Shown: positions 15,680 through 24,814 of the stretch, piece by piece
Position numbering within the stretch: the first letter of the stretch is position 1
Layout of the letters: each line of letters begins with the position of its first letter
NCBI RefSeq assembly: GCF_036962685.1
Contig: NZ_JBALOP010000039.1
Span: 1 to 64,000 of the forward strand
Length of the DNA stretch: 64,000 bases
Direction of reading: 5' to 3'
Origin: Ferdinandcohnia sp036962685
GTDB lineage: Bacteria > Bacillota > Bacilli > Bacillales > Bacillaceae_L
Program-made: the position numbers and the translations under genes
The notes under the pieces: model-generated
Told to the model about the DNA's origin: nothing
Databases searched by the model: none
What the model saw: the letters and a program-made list of their open reading frames with translations, nothing else

Positions 15680-16851
15680 TGATAAAACTACTTTCTATAT
15701 TTGAAAATGAAGAAACAAAATCGATGCTTGATGCAGTTGCTAAAAAGGTAGAACGAAAAATAGACTGGGTAAAAAAAGAAGAACTTTTCGAAAAGCTAAT
15801 TCCAACTGATCCAGCACTTGTACTTCTCTCACAATCAACCTCCTATGATATGTACAACCTATGCTCAAAGATTACGAAAGAATACCAAGCTGCTAAAGTG
15901 TTGCTTGTCCTTCAAGACGAGACAGAACTAGATTCTAAGCAGGCAATTCGTGCAGGCGCGACAGACGTGATTTTTCTATCGTCAAGCCCTTCAAAAATTC
16001 GTGCAGATATTCAAAATGCAATTCTAGAAAGTAAAAATCAGGTTATCTATCAGATGGGACAGCCTAAAAAGAACGGAAAAGTTATTACAGTTGGCAGCAC
16101 AAAGGGCGGGGTTGGAAAAACGAGTATTTCCGTTAACCTAGCTGCATCTTACGGAAAAAGACTGATGAAGGTAGCGATACTTGATTTAGACCTTCAGTTT
16201 GGTGACGTTTCAATGTTCTATGATGTTAAGCCAAAAAGAACCATCTATGACTGGGCTAAAGAAGATCGTACCGGGTCCCAAATTGAAAACTTTATGACAC
16301 CATTCAAAAATGGAATTTCCATTTTAGCAGCCCCACAGCGTCCCGAATTTGCAGAGGTGATTACAGGAGAAGACGTGAAAAGGGCAATTAAAGCATTAAA
16401 GGAAACCTACGATATTGTTGTTGTCGACACTGCACCACATTTGGATGAAAATTCAATTGTTGCATTCGAAAATTCGGATGAAATCCTGCTCATCACTCAT
16501 CAGGATCTTCCAACCTTAAAAAATACGAAATTACTAATCGATACATTAGAAACACTCAAGCTACTTGAAAAGGTAAAAATGATTTTAAACCGACAAGCTA
16601 AGGTAAAAGGGTTAACTATTGAAACCGTTGAAAAAATCATTGGTCAAAAGATTGCCTTTACATTACCAGCTATGGAAAAAATCATGGTTACGTCGGTTAA
16701 TGAAGGGAAGCCACTCGTGTATAGTTACCCAAGGTCCCAGGTAGCGAAGAAGATTTTTCAAATGGCTGACACGATTGTCGTACCTGCAAAAACATCGGGT
16801 CGTAAAAAGCTTAAGTCGAAGCGAGTGGTCCATGCAGGAGGTTATGTCTGA
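15676..16851 (+). CDS. TadZ/CpaE-like ATPase
   Basis: The 391-residue protein has an N-terminal receiver-like domain (about 1-125) and a MinD/ParA-type ATPase with deviant Walker A KGGVGKTSISVNL near residue 140 and VVVDTAPH near 250. TadZ places the pilus machine at its site in the cell. A GTG at 15676 and an ATG at 15679 are both possible starts after AAGGAG. It overlaps both neighbours. A separate gene at 20065-20442 codes for a copy of its receiver-like domain alone. Confidence 0.88.
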   Translation: MMIKLLSIFENEETKSMLDAVAKKVERKIDWVKKEELFEKLIPTDPALVLLSQSTSYDMYNLCSKITKEYQAAKVLLVLQDETELDSKQAIRAGATDVIFLSSSPSKIRADIQNAILESKNQVIYQMGQPKKNGKVITVGSTKGGVGKTSISVNLAASYGKRLMKVAILDLDLQFGDVSMFYDVKPKRTIYDWAKEDRTGSQIENFMTPFKNGISILAAPQRPEFAEVITGEDVKRAIKALKETYDIVVVDTAPHLDENSIVAFENSDEILLITHQDLPTLKNTKLLIDTLETLKLLEKVKMILNRQAKVKGLTIETVEKIIGQKIAFTLPAMEKIMVTSVNEGKPLVYSYPRSQVAKKIFQMADTIVVPAKTSGRKKLKSKRVVHAGGYV

Positions 16852-18164
16852 TGTCATTATTAGCAAGACTTGGTGGAGAGAATCCCGTCAAAGAGCTAAA
16901 GAAGGAGCCTCCAAAACTAAAAACAGCAAGTGTGAAATCAAGTGAACTAGGAGTGCGGCTTCATAACTACCTTGTTGAAGAACTAAAAAAGCCAGTCTAT
17001 CAGGACCAGCATTTAGATGAAGTGATTAACAAGCTTTCAGAGGGATTTCTTGAAGCAGAGGGCGAACAGCTCGCTTACGAAGAAAAGAAACAGTTGAAAT
17101 TTGATATGTCCTACGAGTTAACGGGTTTTGGACCAATTTCACCATTACTTGCTGACCCTGATATTTCTGAAGTGATGGTAAATGGTCCAAAGGATGTCTA
17201 CATTGAAACGAAGGGGAAAATAGAAAAAACGGATGTGCAATTTCGGGATGATTTGCATGTATTAAGGATTATCGAAAAAATTGTTTCACCACTTGGAAGA
17301 AGAATTGATGAAAGCTCACCATTGGTTGATGCACGACTTCCAGACGGATCGCGTGTAAACGCGATTATTCCGCCATTAGCACTCAATGGTCCAACAATCA
17401 CGATTCGAAAATTCTCTGAAACGCCCTTTACCATCTATGATTTGCTGCGCATGGGGACATTAAGTGATCAAATGGCAGATTTTTTAAAGGCTGCGGTAGA
17501 GTCTAAACTAAATATTTTTATTAGTGGTGGTACGGGTTCAGGTAAAACGAGTACATTGAATGTCCTGTCATCCTTTATCCCGAGTAATGAACGAATTGTA
17601 ACGATTGAGGATGCTGCTGAACTAAGGCTTTCTCAGGAACATGTTGTTTCATTGGAGTCGCGTCCACGGAATATTGAGGGACAAGGTGAAATCACCATTC
17701 GGGACCTTGTTCGGAATTCTTTACGGATGCGTCCGGATCGAATCATTGTTGGTGAGGTTCGTGGTGCTGAATCACTTGACATGCTTCAAGCAATGAATAC
17801 TGGCCATGAGGGTAGCTTAGGTACCGGCCATGCGAACTCTCCTCGTGATCTTTTAGCAAGACTTGAAACAATGGTTTTGATGGCCGGGTTTGATTTACCT
17901 ATCCGAGCAATTCGTGAACAAATTGCGGGTGCCCTTGAATTAATTGTCCAACAATCACGTATGAAGGATGGAACAAGAAAAATTACGAGAATCACAGAAG
18001 TATTGGGACTAGAGGGAGATACGATTGTCTTGCAGGATCTTTTTGTGTATGCCGATGGGAAAAAACAAGGATTTGTTAGCACAGGAATTCTTCCAAGATG
18101 TGCTGAAAAACTTGAGTTAGCCGGTTTTGATGTACGCTCGATGATAAGGGAGGAGTGGACATGA
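16851..18164 (+). CDS. TadA/CpaF secretion ATPase
   Basis: The 437-residue protein is a type II/IV secretion ATPase. It has the CpaF N-terminal region (GFGPISPLLADPDISEVMVNGP), Walker A SGGTGSGKTST near residue 225, an Asp-box segment, and Walker B RIIVGEVRGAE near 300, plus TGHEGSLGTGHAN. It powers pilus assembly from the cytoplasm as a hexamer. The ATG overlaps the TadZ stop codon. Confidence 0.93.
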   Translation: MSLLARLGGENPVKELKKEPPKLKTASVKSSELGVRLHNYLVEELKKPVYQDQHLDEVINKLSEGFLEAEGEQLAYEEKKQLKFDMSYELTGFGPISPLLADPDISEVMVNGPKDVYIETKGKIEKTDVQFRDDLHVLRIIEKIVSPLGRRIDESSPLVDARLPDGSRVNAIIPPLALNGPTITIRKFSETPFTIYDLLRMGTLSDQMADFLKAAVESKLNIFISGGTGSGKTSTLNVLSSFIPSNERIVTIEDAAELRLSQEHVVSLESRPRNIEGQGEITIRDLVRNSLRMRPDRIIVGEVRGAESLDMLQAMNTGHEGSLGTGHANSPRDLLARLETMVLMAGFDLPIRAIREQIAGALELIVQQSRMKDGTRKITRITEVLGLEGDTIVLQDLFVYADGKKQGFVSTGILPRCAEKLELAGFDVRSMIREEWT

Positions 18165-19111
18165 GCAATTCCCTTTTAATCGCTTTATCTGCGTTTTTAG
18201 TTGTCACATTTTTTACTGGGATTATTTTTACGATTATTTTTGAAAAGGGAAAGTACGAAAAACGAATCAACAAGTATCTACCTATTAAAAAAGCAGAAGA
18301 ACCAAAAAAGAAGAAGCGTGAAGGAGTTTTCGTAAAAAAGACCAGCGAACGTATTGAACAGGCAATTCATTTTTCAAAATATGAGACCGTTCTAAAACAA
18401 TCCGGATTGAAGATGTCCCAAGCCGAATTGTTCATTTCGAGACTCATAGTTGCATGTATAGGAGTAGGGATTGGGTACTTTTATGAGCTCCATTTCATAT
18501 TGCTAATTTTATGCGGAATGATTGGGTTTTACCTTCCGATTTTGTATATCAAACGCAAACGAAAACTTCGATTAAGAAAATGTTCCGAACAGCTTGGGGG
18601 AGCGTTAGGGACAATGGCAAATGCATTAAGGGCAGGCTTTAGTTTTATGCAAGCGATGAAAATGGTCGCAGAGGAAATCGAGGATCCGTTAGGACCGGAA
18701 TTTTTGAATACATTAAAGGAAATCAATTATGGGGTCAAAATCGAGGATGCTTTTGATCATCTTTTAAAAAGATTGCCTGATAGTGAGCTTGAAATGGTGT
18801 TAAACACATTGTTAATTCAACGATCAAGTGGGGGGAATCTTGCATATCTACTTGAAACAATGCAAGAAACAATCATTGACCGTTCAAGGGTGCAGGATGA
18901 GGTAAAAACCCTGACAGCGCAAGGGAAAATGTCCTCAGTTATTATTACGCTATTACCACCAGCATTAGCTTTATATTTAACACTTGTGAATCCGGAGTAT
19001 TTTAATATGCTTTTTTCACATCCACTCGGCTGGGCTATGCTTGTGGTAGGTGGGTTTAATATGGTTCTGGGCTGGTTTTTTATTAAAAAAATTGTACACA
19101 TTGAGGTGTAG
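18161..19111 (+). CDS. TadB pilus assembly membrane protein
   Basis: The 316-residue protein has membrane segments near the N-terminus, at about residues 88-127 and at the C-terminus, around a type II secretion GspF domain (LRAGFSFMQAMKMVAEEIEDPLG). The ATG at 18161 has GGGAGG seven bases upstream; an in-frame ATG at 18155 is less well placed. It overlaps the ATPase gene. It forms the inner-membrane platform with TadC. Confidence 0.9.
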   Translation: MSNSLLIALSAFLVVTFFTGIIFTIIFEKGKYEKRINKYLPIKKAEEPKKKKREGVFVKKTSERIEQAIHFSKYETVLKQSGLKMSQAELFISRLIVACIGVGIGYFYELHFILLILCGMIGFYLPILYIKRKRKLRLRKCSEQLGGALGTMANALRAGFSFMQAMKMVAEEIEDPLGPEFLNTLKEINYGVKIEDAFDHLLKRLPDSELEMVLNTLLIQRSSGGNLAYLLETMQETIIDRSRVQDEVKTLTAQGKMSSVIITLLPPALALYLTLVNPEYFNMLFSHPLGWAMLVVGGFNMVLGWFFIKKIVHIEV

Positions 19112-19117
19112 GTTCCA

Positions 19118-20032
19118 ATGATACAAATCTTTTTTATGCTCTCGAGCATTCTTTGCTTTGTAATGGTCATTGGTGGGCTGCTTAGTTTGATTTATAATAA
19201 AGACATTGCCATTGAAATGCGGACTAAACATTATTTTGGCTCCGACATGGATAAGGAAGTACCTGTAAAGAAACAAAAGGAACTTCAGTTACGTCTAATT
19301 AAACGATATAATGACAAGCTAAAATCAGCTGTGGATAAAAAAATGGCGAGTTCAAAAAAAAGAGACCTTGAAAGACGACTTCGTGAAGCGGGATATCCGT
19401 TGAAAATGTCAGCCATTGACTTCCGCTTTATGCAGCTGCTGATGGGGGGAGTTCTGTTTCTATCCGTCTTTTTATTGTTAGGAAGCTCGGTTCTTTTTTC
19501 AAGGATTTTACTTGCAAGTGTCGTTGCAGCACTAGGAATTTACTATCCATCCTTTTATTTAAGTACGATTATTAAAAAGCGAAGACATCAGATACAAAAG
19601 AGTATGCCCGATTTTTTTGATATGGTGAACCTATCGATTGAGGCTGGTATGGGACTAGATGCCTCGATTCAAAAGGTATGCAAACAAATGAAGGGCCCAT
19701 TGTCAGAGGAATTTATGCAAACAATGGAGGATATGAAGCTAGGGAAATCTAGAAGGGAAGCATTTGCAGATCTTCGCGCCAGAGTACCAATTCCTCAATT
19801 TCAAAGCATCATAACATCGCTCATTCAAGCGGACATGCTGGGAGTAGGAATGGCAAAGGTACTGCAGCAATTGACACAAAGAATTAGAGAACAACGAACT
19901 CAATTTGCAAGAGAACAGGCCATGAAGGCACCGGTCAAAATGGTTTTCCCGATGATTCTATTTATCTTCCCATCTATTTTTATCGTATTGATGGGACCAT
20001 TAATAATTTATCTCATTCAAAATGTACTGTGA
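19118..20032 (+). CDS. TadC pilus assembly membrane protein
   Basis: The 304-residue GspF-type protein has segments MVNLSIEAGMGLDASIQKV and FQSIITSLIQADMLGVGMAKVLQQL, typical of TadC. Hydrophobic segments are at the N-terminus, around residues 105-150 and at the C-terminus. It starts six bases after TadB and completes the platform pair. Confidence 0.9.
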   Translation: MIQIFFMLSSILCFVMVIGGLLSLIYNKDIAIEMRTKHYFGSDMDKEVPVKKQKELQLRLIKRYNDKLKSAVDKKMASSKKRDLERRLREAGYPLKMSAIDFRFMQLLMGGVLFLSVFLLLGSSVLFSRILLASVVAALGIYYPSFYLSTIIKKRRHQIQKSMPDFFDMVNLSIEAGMGLDASIQKVCKQMKGPLSEEFMQTMEDMKLGKSRREAFADLRARVPIPQFQSIITSLIQADMLGVGMAKVLQQLTQRIREQRTQFAREQAMKAPVKMVFPMILFIFPSIFIVLMGPLIIYLIQNVL

Positions 20033-20064
20033 TGATTTTTAATTAAAAAGGTGTGTGAATTAGG

Positions 20065-20442
20065 ATGCAAATATTTTCATTAGTAGAAAACGAAAAAATG
20101 ATAGAAATATTTGAATCAAGTTTGGAAGACAGCGGGTTTCAGGTTGAATGGCTTGCACACGAGGCAAAGCTTTATGACAAGCTGCGAATGTACAAGGAGT
20201 CGCTTGTCTTTTTGCCTCAATCCTATGTATACAATATTTATAAATTGGGCTCATTTATAATGAAGCATCTCCCCGAGAGTAAGGTCGTGCTGGTACTAAA
20301 CTCTAAAGATGAGTTTGACCCGGGCCAAGCGGGAAAGAATGAAGTGTTATACCTTGAATCCAATCCTAATGACCTTCAACACACGATATTATCAATCATA
20401 CACTCATACAAAGATAGTTTGAGACCTAAAGTCCATAAATAA
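20065..20442 (+). CDS. Orphan TadZ-receiver-like protein
   Basis: The 125-residue protein aligns by eye with the first 125 residues of the TadZ protein at 15676: FSLVENE against LSIFENE, VFLPQSYVYNIYKLGSFI against VLLSQSTSYDMYNLCSKI, SKVVLVLNSKDEFDPGQAG against AKVLLVLQDETELDSKQAI, and YLESNPNDL against FLSSSPSKI. It lacks the ATPase domain. A true phospho-acceptor aspartate is not evident. It is the last gene of the Tad locus and could modulate TadZ dimerisation or localisation. Confidence 0.75.
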   Translation: MQIFSLVENEKMIEIFESSLEDSGFQVEWLAHEAKLYDKLRMYKESLVFLPQSYVYNIYKLGSFIMKHLPESKVVLVLNSKDEFDPGQAGKNEVLYLESNPNDLQHTILSIIHSYKDSLRPKVHK

Positions 20443-20445
20443 TAC

Positions 20446-20496
20446 ATAAGCGCATGGCTTTGGAAACCGACCCCCGAAGCCATGCGCTTATTTTTA
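20446..20496. terminator. Bidirectional terminator at the end of the Tad locus
   Basis: The 15-bp stem ATAAGCGCATGGCTT / AAGCCATGCGCTTAT is followed by TTTTTAT on the plus strand, with an A-rich flank for the minus strand. It separates the Tad locus from the convergent MFS gene. Confidence 0.85.
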
Positions 20497-21687
20497 TACC
20501 ATTGCTTTTACACGTGTTTTCGTCTTTGTGCTTTTTTGCCAAATGATTGTAATGAGTAATGTAACCATTAGAAGGAAAAGACCCAACATAAATGGATAGA
20601 TGATTTGGACATCATATAATAAGCCAGCTAATGTTGGTCCTAATATATTTCCAATGCTCATGTAGGCATTGTTCATCCCCATTGCAAATCCTTGTTCATT
20701 ACCTGCAAGCTTTGAAATCAGTGTATTTAACACAGGACGTAGAATGGAAGTTGCAAGGAAAATGAGTAGTGAAATTCCAAAAAACATCTCAAAACTATTC
20801 GCGAATAATGAAAGAAGGAAACCGAACGCCGCTACAGAGATAAAAATGTTTAAGATTTTTCCTTCTCCAAATCGAGTTACCATACGATCTACCACAAATA
20901 ATTGAACGATTACACTAATAATTCCAGTTGATGTAACCATCAGGGCGATGTCCTGTGGTGTTGCACGATATTGGTTATCGACAAAAAGACCAATGACCGA
21001 TTCATATGCCATTAAACCGAAGCTCATAACAAGTGTTATAATTAATGGAATGAAAAATGGCATACGTACTGAACGGACTAGCTTTTTCGCCATCGTTTCA
21101 TCATCAACATGCATGAAGCCATCCACTTTTTGTTGGCTTTCCTTTAAGACAGCAAACGAGAAAAGCACTGATACAAGGGAAACTAAAGCAGAAATTAAGA
21201 AGGGAAATTTTATCCCATAGTCAGCTAAAAATCCACCTATCCCAGGCCCCACCACAATTCCAAGAGACATAGCCGCGGATATAAAACTGTTACCTTTTGC
21301 ACGTTGCTCCATCGTTGTAATATCTGCAACATAAGCAAATATAGCCGGGATGAGAAGGGCTGCACCAATTCCACCAACGACGCGAGATGCATACAGCAGC
21401 CAAATGGAATCCACTAAATAAAAAATAAACATGGAAAGTGTCAGACCCGATAGTCCGTAGATAATCATTTTTCTGCGGCCATATTGATCAGTCCACTTTC
21501 CAGCGATTGGAGAAAAAATAAATTGTGCTCCGGCAAAAATGGCAATCATGAGGCCAGCTGCTTTTCCACCTTCATTAATCGATTCAAGATAAGCAGGTAA
21601 AATGGGAATAATAATCCCAAAACTCCCGATTGCAATAAACATATTGATCATCAAAATGATCATTTTTTTACGTTGGTCTCTCGTCAT
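20494..21687 (-). CDS. MFS multidrug efflux transporter (Bmr/NorA-like)
   Basis: The 397-residue, 12-segment MFS protein carries the drug:H+ antiporter motifs GKWTDQYGRRK (motif A, near residue 63), RVVGGIGAALLIPAIFAYVAD (motif B region) and SLGIVVGPGIGGFLAD (motif C, near 138). It would export hydrophobic or cationic compounds from the cytoplasmic membrane. It stands alone with a terminator shared with the Tad locus. Confidence 0.88.
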   Translation of the reverse strand: MTRDQRKKMIILMINMFIAIGSFGIIIPILPAYLESINEGGKAAGLMIAIFAGAQFIFSPIAGKWTDQYGRRKMIIYGLSGLTLSMFIFYLVDSIWLLYASRVVGGIGAALLIPAIFAYVADITTMEQRAKGNSFISAAMSLGIVVGPGIGGFLADYGIKFPFLISALVSLVSVLFSFAVLKESQQKVDGFMHVDDETMAKKLVRSVRMPFFIPLIITLVMSFGLMAYESVIGLFVDNQYRATPQDIALMVTSTGIISVIVQLFVVDRMVTRFGEGKILNIFISVAAFGFLLSLFANSFEMFFGISLLIFLATSILRPVLNTLISKLAGNEQGFAMGMNNAYMSIGNILGPTLAGLLYDVQIIYPFMLGLFLLMVTLLITIIWQKSTKTKTRVKAMV

Positions 21688-21795
21688 CCATACACCTCAT
21701 CGTATATATTTTTTCAATCATTAAAATCCGATCCTATTAAATAACAACTATACTAAACTATTACAACTTAACCTAGATGTCAAAAAGAAAATTTT

Positions 21796-21857
21796 GGGAC
21801 GAAGGGACAGGTCCCGCGTCCCACCATTGAGACAATGGACCTGTCCCTCTGTCCCGG
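21796..21857. repeat. GGGACA dispersed repeat, copy A
   Basis: The element is built from GGGACAGGTCC and its complements (GGACCTGTCCCTCTGTCCC) and folds into a long stem-loop. The same element occurs at 28275, 45318 and 57137. Here it ends two bases before TATAAT (21859-21864), the likely -10 box of the helicase gene, and its TGGACC at 21836 could act as a weak -35 box. Confidence 0.75.
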
Positions 21858-21889
21858 TTATAATATAAAGAAAAAACGAGGTAGTTCTA

Positions 21890-23320
21890 ATGAATGGCTT
21901 TAATACATTTAATTTGAGTGATGAAATCAAAAAAGCACTTTCTGGTTTACGTTATAAAGTCCCGACTGAGATTCAAGCGAAGGTGATTCCTGTTGCGCTA
22001 AAGAAAAAAGACATTGTTGGAAAATCCCAAACTGGAAGTGGTAAGACAGCTGCGTTTGCGATTCCAATTTGTGAATTGGTTGCATGGGAGGAAAACAGGC
22101 CACAAGCTTTGATTTTAACCCCGACGAGAGAGCTTGCGGCACAGGTGAAGGATGATGTGATCAATATCGGTCGCTTTAAGCGAATAAAAGCAACCGCCAT
22201 CTTTGGAAAGCAATCCTATGAACGCCAAAAGCTAGAGCTGAAGCAAAAGACGCATGTTGTTGTCGGAACACCAGGAAGGGTGCTTGACCATATTACAAAG
22301 GGAACCCTTCATGTGGATAATCTGAAATTTTTAGTGATTGATGAAGCGGATGAAATGCTGAATATGGGTTTTATTGAGCAGGTAGAGGCTATTATCAAAG
22401 CACTGCCGGAAGATCGAGTTACAATGTTATTTTCGGCAACCTTACCGGAGGATATTGAAAATCTATCGGTTCAATATATGAAATCACCAACGTATATTGA
22501 TGTAGAAAATGTTTCTAAAGCAAACATTAATCATTTTTTGATACATACGGAGGAAGAAGACAAACTCTCCCTTTTAAAGGCTATTACGATTGTTGAAAAT
22601 CCGGATAGTTGTATCATTTTCTGCAGGACACAGCAGGGTGTGGACGATTTGTATCGAAAGCTGGAAAAAGCCAATTATTCCTGTGACAAGCTCCATGGCA
22701 GTATGGTTCAGGAAGATCGATTAGCCGTTATGGATGATTTTAAAAAAGGAAAATTCCGTTATCTAGTGGCTACCGATATTGCGGCACGGGGGATAGATGT
22801 TGAAGATATCTCTCTTGTCATCAGTTTCGACGTACCTCAGGACAATGAGAGGTATGTTCACCGAATCGGGAGGACTGGTCGTGCAGGTAAAAGCGGGAAG
22901 GCAATTACTTTTGCAACAGCAAGAGAAGAGAATGTAGTAGAGGAAATCGAAGACTACATTGGGGAGGAGATTAGGAAGATTGAATCCCCGAGCAATGCCG
23001 AGGTTGCCCGTGCAAAATCAGCATTTGTTGAAAAAATGAACGCCCAGCCTCGTCTTAAACACGATAAAGCTGAACAAGTAAACAAAGATATTCTAAAGCT
23101 TTATTTTAATGGTGGGAAGAAAAAGAAGCTTCGAGTGGTCGACTTTGTTGGTACGATTGCAAAAATTCCTGGAATCACAGCCGAGGATATTGGAATCATC
23201 ACCATCCAGGAGAATGCAACCTATGTAGATATCCTTAACGGTAAAGGCCAGCATGTTTTAGCGGCAATGAAACATACAACCATAAAAGGAAAACAGTTAA
23301 AAGTACATATTGCAAGGTAA
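21890..23320 (+). CDS. dbpA: DEAD-box RNA helicase DbpA
   Basis: The 476-residue helicase has all core motifs: Q-motif region PTEIQAKVIP, Walker A SQTGSGKT, PTRELAAQ, VIDEADEML, SATLP, and HRIGRTGRAG. Residues about 400-476 form the DbpA RNA-binding domain (VDFVGTIAKIPGITAEDIGIITI), which directs B. subtilis DbpA (YxiN) to hairpin 92 of 23S rRNA for 50S subunit maturation. Its promoter abuts a GGGACA repeat. Confidence 0.92.
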   Translation: MNGFNTFNLSDEIKKALSGLRYKVPTEIQAKVIPVALKKKDIVGKSQTGSGKTAAFAIPICELVAWEENRPQALILTPTRELAAQVKDDVINIGRFKRIKATAIFGKQSYERQKLELKQKTHVVVGTPGRVLDHITKGTLHVDNLKFLVIDEADEMLNMGFIEQVEAIIKALPEDRVTMLFSATLPEDIENLSVQYMKSPTYIDVENVSKANINHFLIHTEEEDKLSLLKAITIVENPDSCIIFCRTQQGVDDLYRKLEKANYSCDKLHGSMVQEDRLAVMDDFKKGKFRYLVATDIAARGIDVEDISLVISFDVPQDNERYVHRIGRTGRAGKSGKAITFATAREENVVEEIEDYIGEEIRKIESPSNAEVARAKSAFVEKMNAQPRLKHDKAEQVNKDILKLYFNGGKKKKLRVVDFVGTIAKIPGITAEDIGIITIQENATYVDILNGKGQHVLAAMKHTTIKGKQLKVHIAR

Positions 23321-23332
23321 GAAAAAAGAAAC

Positions 23333-23359
23333 GGAGCACCAGGGAGATGCTCCAATTTT
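23333..23359 (+). terminator. Terminator of dbpA
   Basis: The stem GGAGCA / TGCTCC is followed by AATTTTAT, 13 bases after the stop codon. The U tract is short, so it is modest. Confidence 0.6.
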
Positions 23360-23381
23360 ATAGGTATAGCCATGAGAAAGT

Positions 23382-23954
23382 CTATAGCCTCCCAGTATTC
23401 CCTTGCATTCGTTCGAACAATCGAGTGAGCCAATAGGGTATAACAAAGATAATGAAATAGAATAAGAAAAGATAGAAGTAATTGACCCATTGGTATTTTT
23501 CAAATAGATCGATGCTAACAAGTAATGGTTTAAAGATAAACCCTAAAATCAATGATGTAATCAAGCAATATAAATAAAAACTTTTATCATGGTTTAAGGT
23601 CCATTGATACACCATCATTATGGTTACCGGGACAAAGGCTGCATCGAGAGATAGACTTGGTAAAAAAGGGACAACCTGGAATGGATACCCCCATAGTCCA
23701 GCTTGAATTCCATAAGAATCGACATATGCAAACAAAACATGGACGGCAAAGCCATAAAAGCCAATTTTGAAAATTTTCTCCCTGTCAATTGCAAAATACA
23801 CAATCAAAAGAGGAATAAGCAGCATTAATAGAACTACCCAAAACTGCCAGGTCCCCAAATTCGAATACTGTTTCCAATATTCGATTCCAAATTGAGCTAG
23901 CTCTTCACGCATGGAAATAAATTTGTCAAAAACTTCGTGCCGATGAGAAATCAA
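23382..23954 (-). CDS. CBO0543-type integral membrane protein
   Basis: The 190-residue protein has about five membrane segments and aromatic-rich loops (GLWGYPFQVVPFLPSLSLDAAFVPV), the pattern of the CBO0543 family, common and often multicopy in Bacillus and Clostridium. Function unknown. It stands alone between dbpA and the divergent yueI-like gene. Confidence 0.75.
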   Translation of the reverse strand: MISHRHEVFDKFISMREELAQFGIEYWKQYSNLGTWQFWVVLLMLLIPLLIVYFAIDREKIFKIGFYGFAVHVLFAYVDSYGIQAGLWGYPFQVVPFLPSLSLDAAFVPVTIMMVYQWTLNHDKSFYLYCLITSLILGFIFKPLLVSIDLFEKYQWVNYFYLFLFYFIIFVIPYWLTRLFERMQGNTGRL

Positions 23955-24119
23955 TTGACCACTTCCTCGTACTATTTTTCATTTTATTCATTTTTCCCAT
24001 ATTTGGCTTGTATATTCTTAACATTGTTGAACATAGACGTGCAAGCCGGAATACTCATAAAAAGAGCAAGATATTGTTATAATTAGAAATAAATAAGACG
24101 AGCGAAATGGGAGGATGGA

Positions 24120-24569
24120 ATGACGAAGACGAATGTGGACGATTATCTTCAACAGGGAATACATGGGGCGAAAGAAATAAAGCCTGAAGAGCGTAAAAAA
24201 TTCCTTGGGACCATTAGAGAACGAGTCGAATTTGCACTAACACAGTCGCAGGTCAGAGAGAATCAGGTATATCAGGAGATACAGGATGCTTGTAAAAAGC
24301 ACAACGAAGTACATATGTACTTGAATGGCCATGTAGATTACCGCTTTTTGTCCAAATATGTGAAGCTAGCGGGTGCAAATAACATTGAGTACACTATTGT
24401 CTCAAATAAAGACCACAATTCAGACCTTGGACTTGTACTCGCGTTCGATCATGCTATTGATAAAGAAGACATTTATATTAGTAATAAAATAAAACCAGTA
24501 CTGCCCCAACAGAAAAATGCCGAAAAAAAAGGACTCTTCTCTCTTTTTAAAAAAACTTTTAAAAAGTAG
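24120..24569 (+). CDS. YueI-family protein (DUF1694)
   Basis: The 149-residue soluble protein matches YueI: DDYLQQGIHGAKEIKPEERKKFLGTIRERV near the N-terminus and a conserved NHPVD-like core (VHMYLNGHVDYRFLSKYVKLA). The family function is unknown. The C-terminal tail is lysine-rich. The ATG follows GGGAGG. Complementary GGACTC and GAGTCC near its end may form a terminator. Confidence 0.82.
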   Translation: MTKTNVDDYLQQGIHGAKEIKPEERKKFLGTIRERVEFALTQSQVRENQVYQEIQDACKKHNEVHMYLNGHVDYRFLSKYVKLAGANNIEYTIVSNKDHNSDLGLVLAFDHAIDKEDIYISNKIKPVLPQQKNAEKKGLFSLFKKTFKK

Positions 24570-24601
24570 GGGGAGTCCCTTTTGTGGTCACAGGTTCTCT
24601 A

Positions 24602-24814
24602 TTAATGATTGTGGAATCTTTTGCGAATCAATATCATCATAACCCCGAGTATTAAGGCAAAAACTCCATTAAGCCACACTAGCTTCATATTTGAATTCCA
24701 ATGTACTGCAGCTTGACCTATCAAACTGATGAATAAAATGACCAGTATTACGAAAAACCATTTAGACTTAATTGTTTGCAATGTAAATCTTCCATTAAAA
24801 TAACCTAAATCCAC
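24602..24814 (-). CDS. Small membrane protein of the yvfRSTU-like operon
   Basis: The 70-residue protein has two hydrophobic segments (about 20-38 and 45-63). Its start overlaps the regulator stop by 10 bases, so it is cotranscribed with the two-component pair. Not recognised. It may be an accessory protein of the sensing or export system. Confidence 0.6.
   Translation of the reverse strand: MDLGYFNGRFTLQTIKSKWFFVILVILFISLIGQAAVHWNSNMKLVWLNGVFALILGVMMILIRKRFHNH

Noticed and set aside
13200..20442. Type IV pilus or competence (com) locus
   Set aside because: The pilin, TadE/TadG, CpaB, TadZ, CpaF, TadB and TadC set is specific to Flp/Tad systems; no ComG-type pilins were seen.
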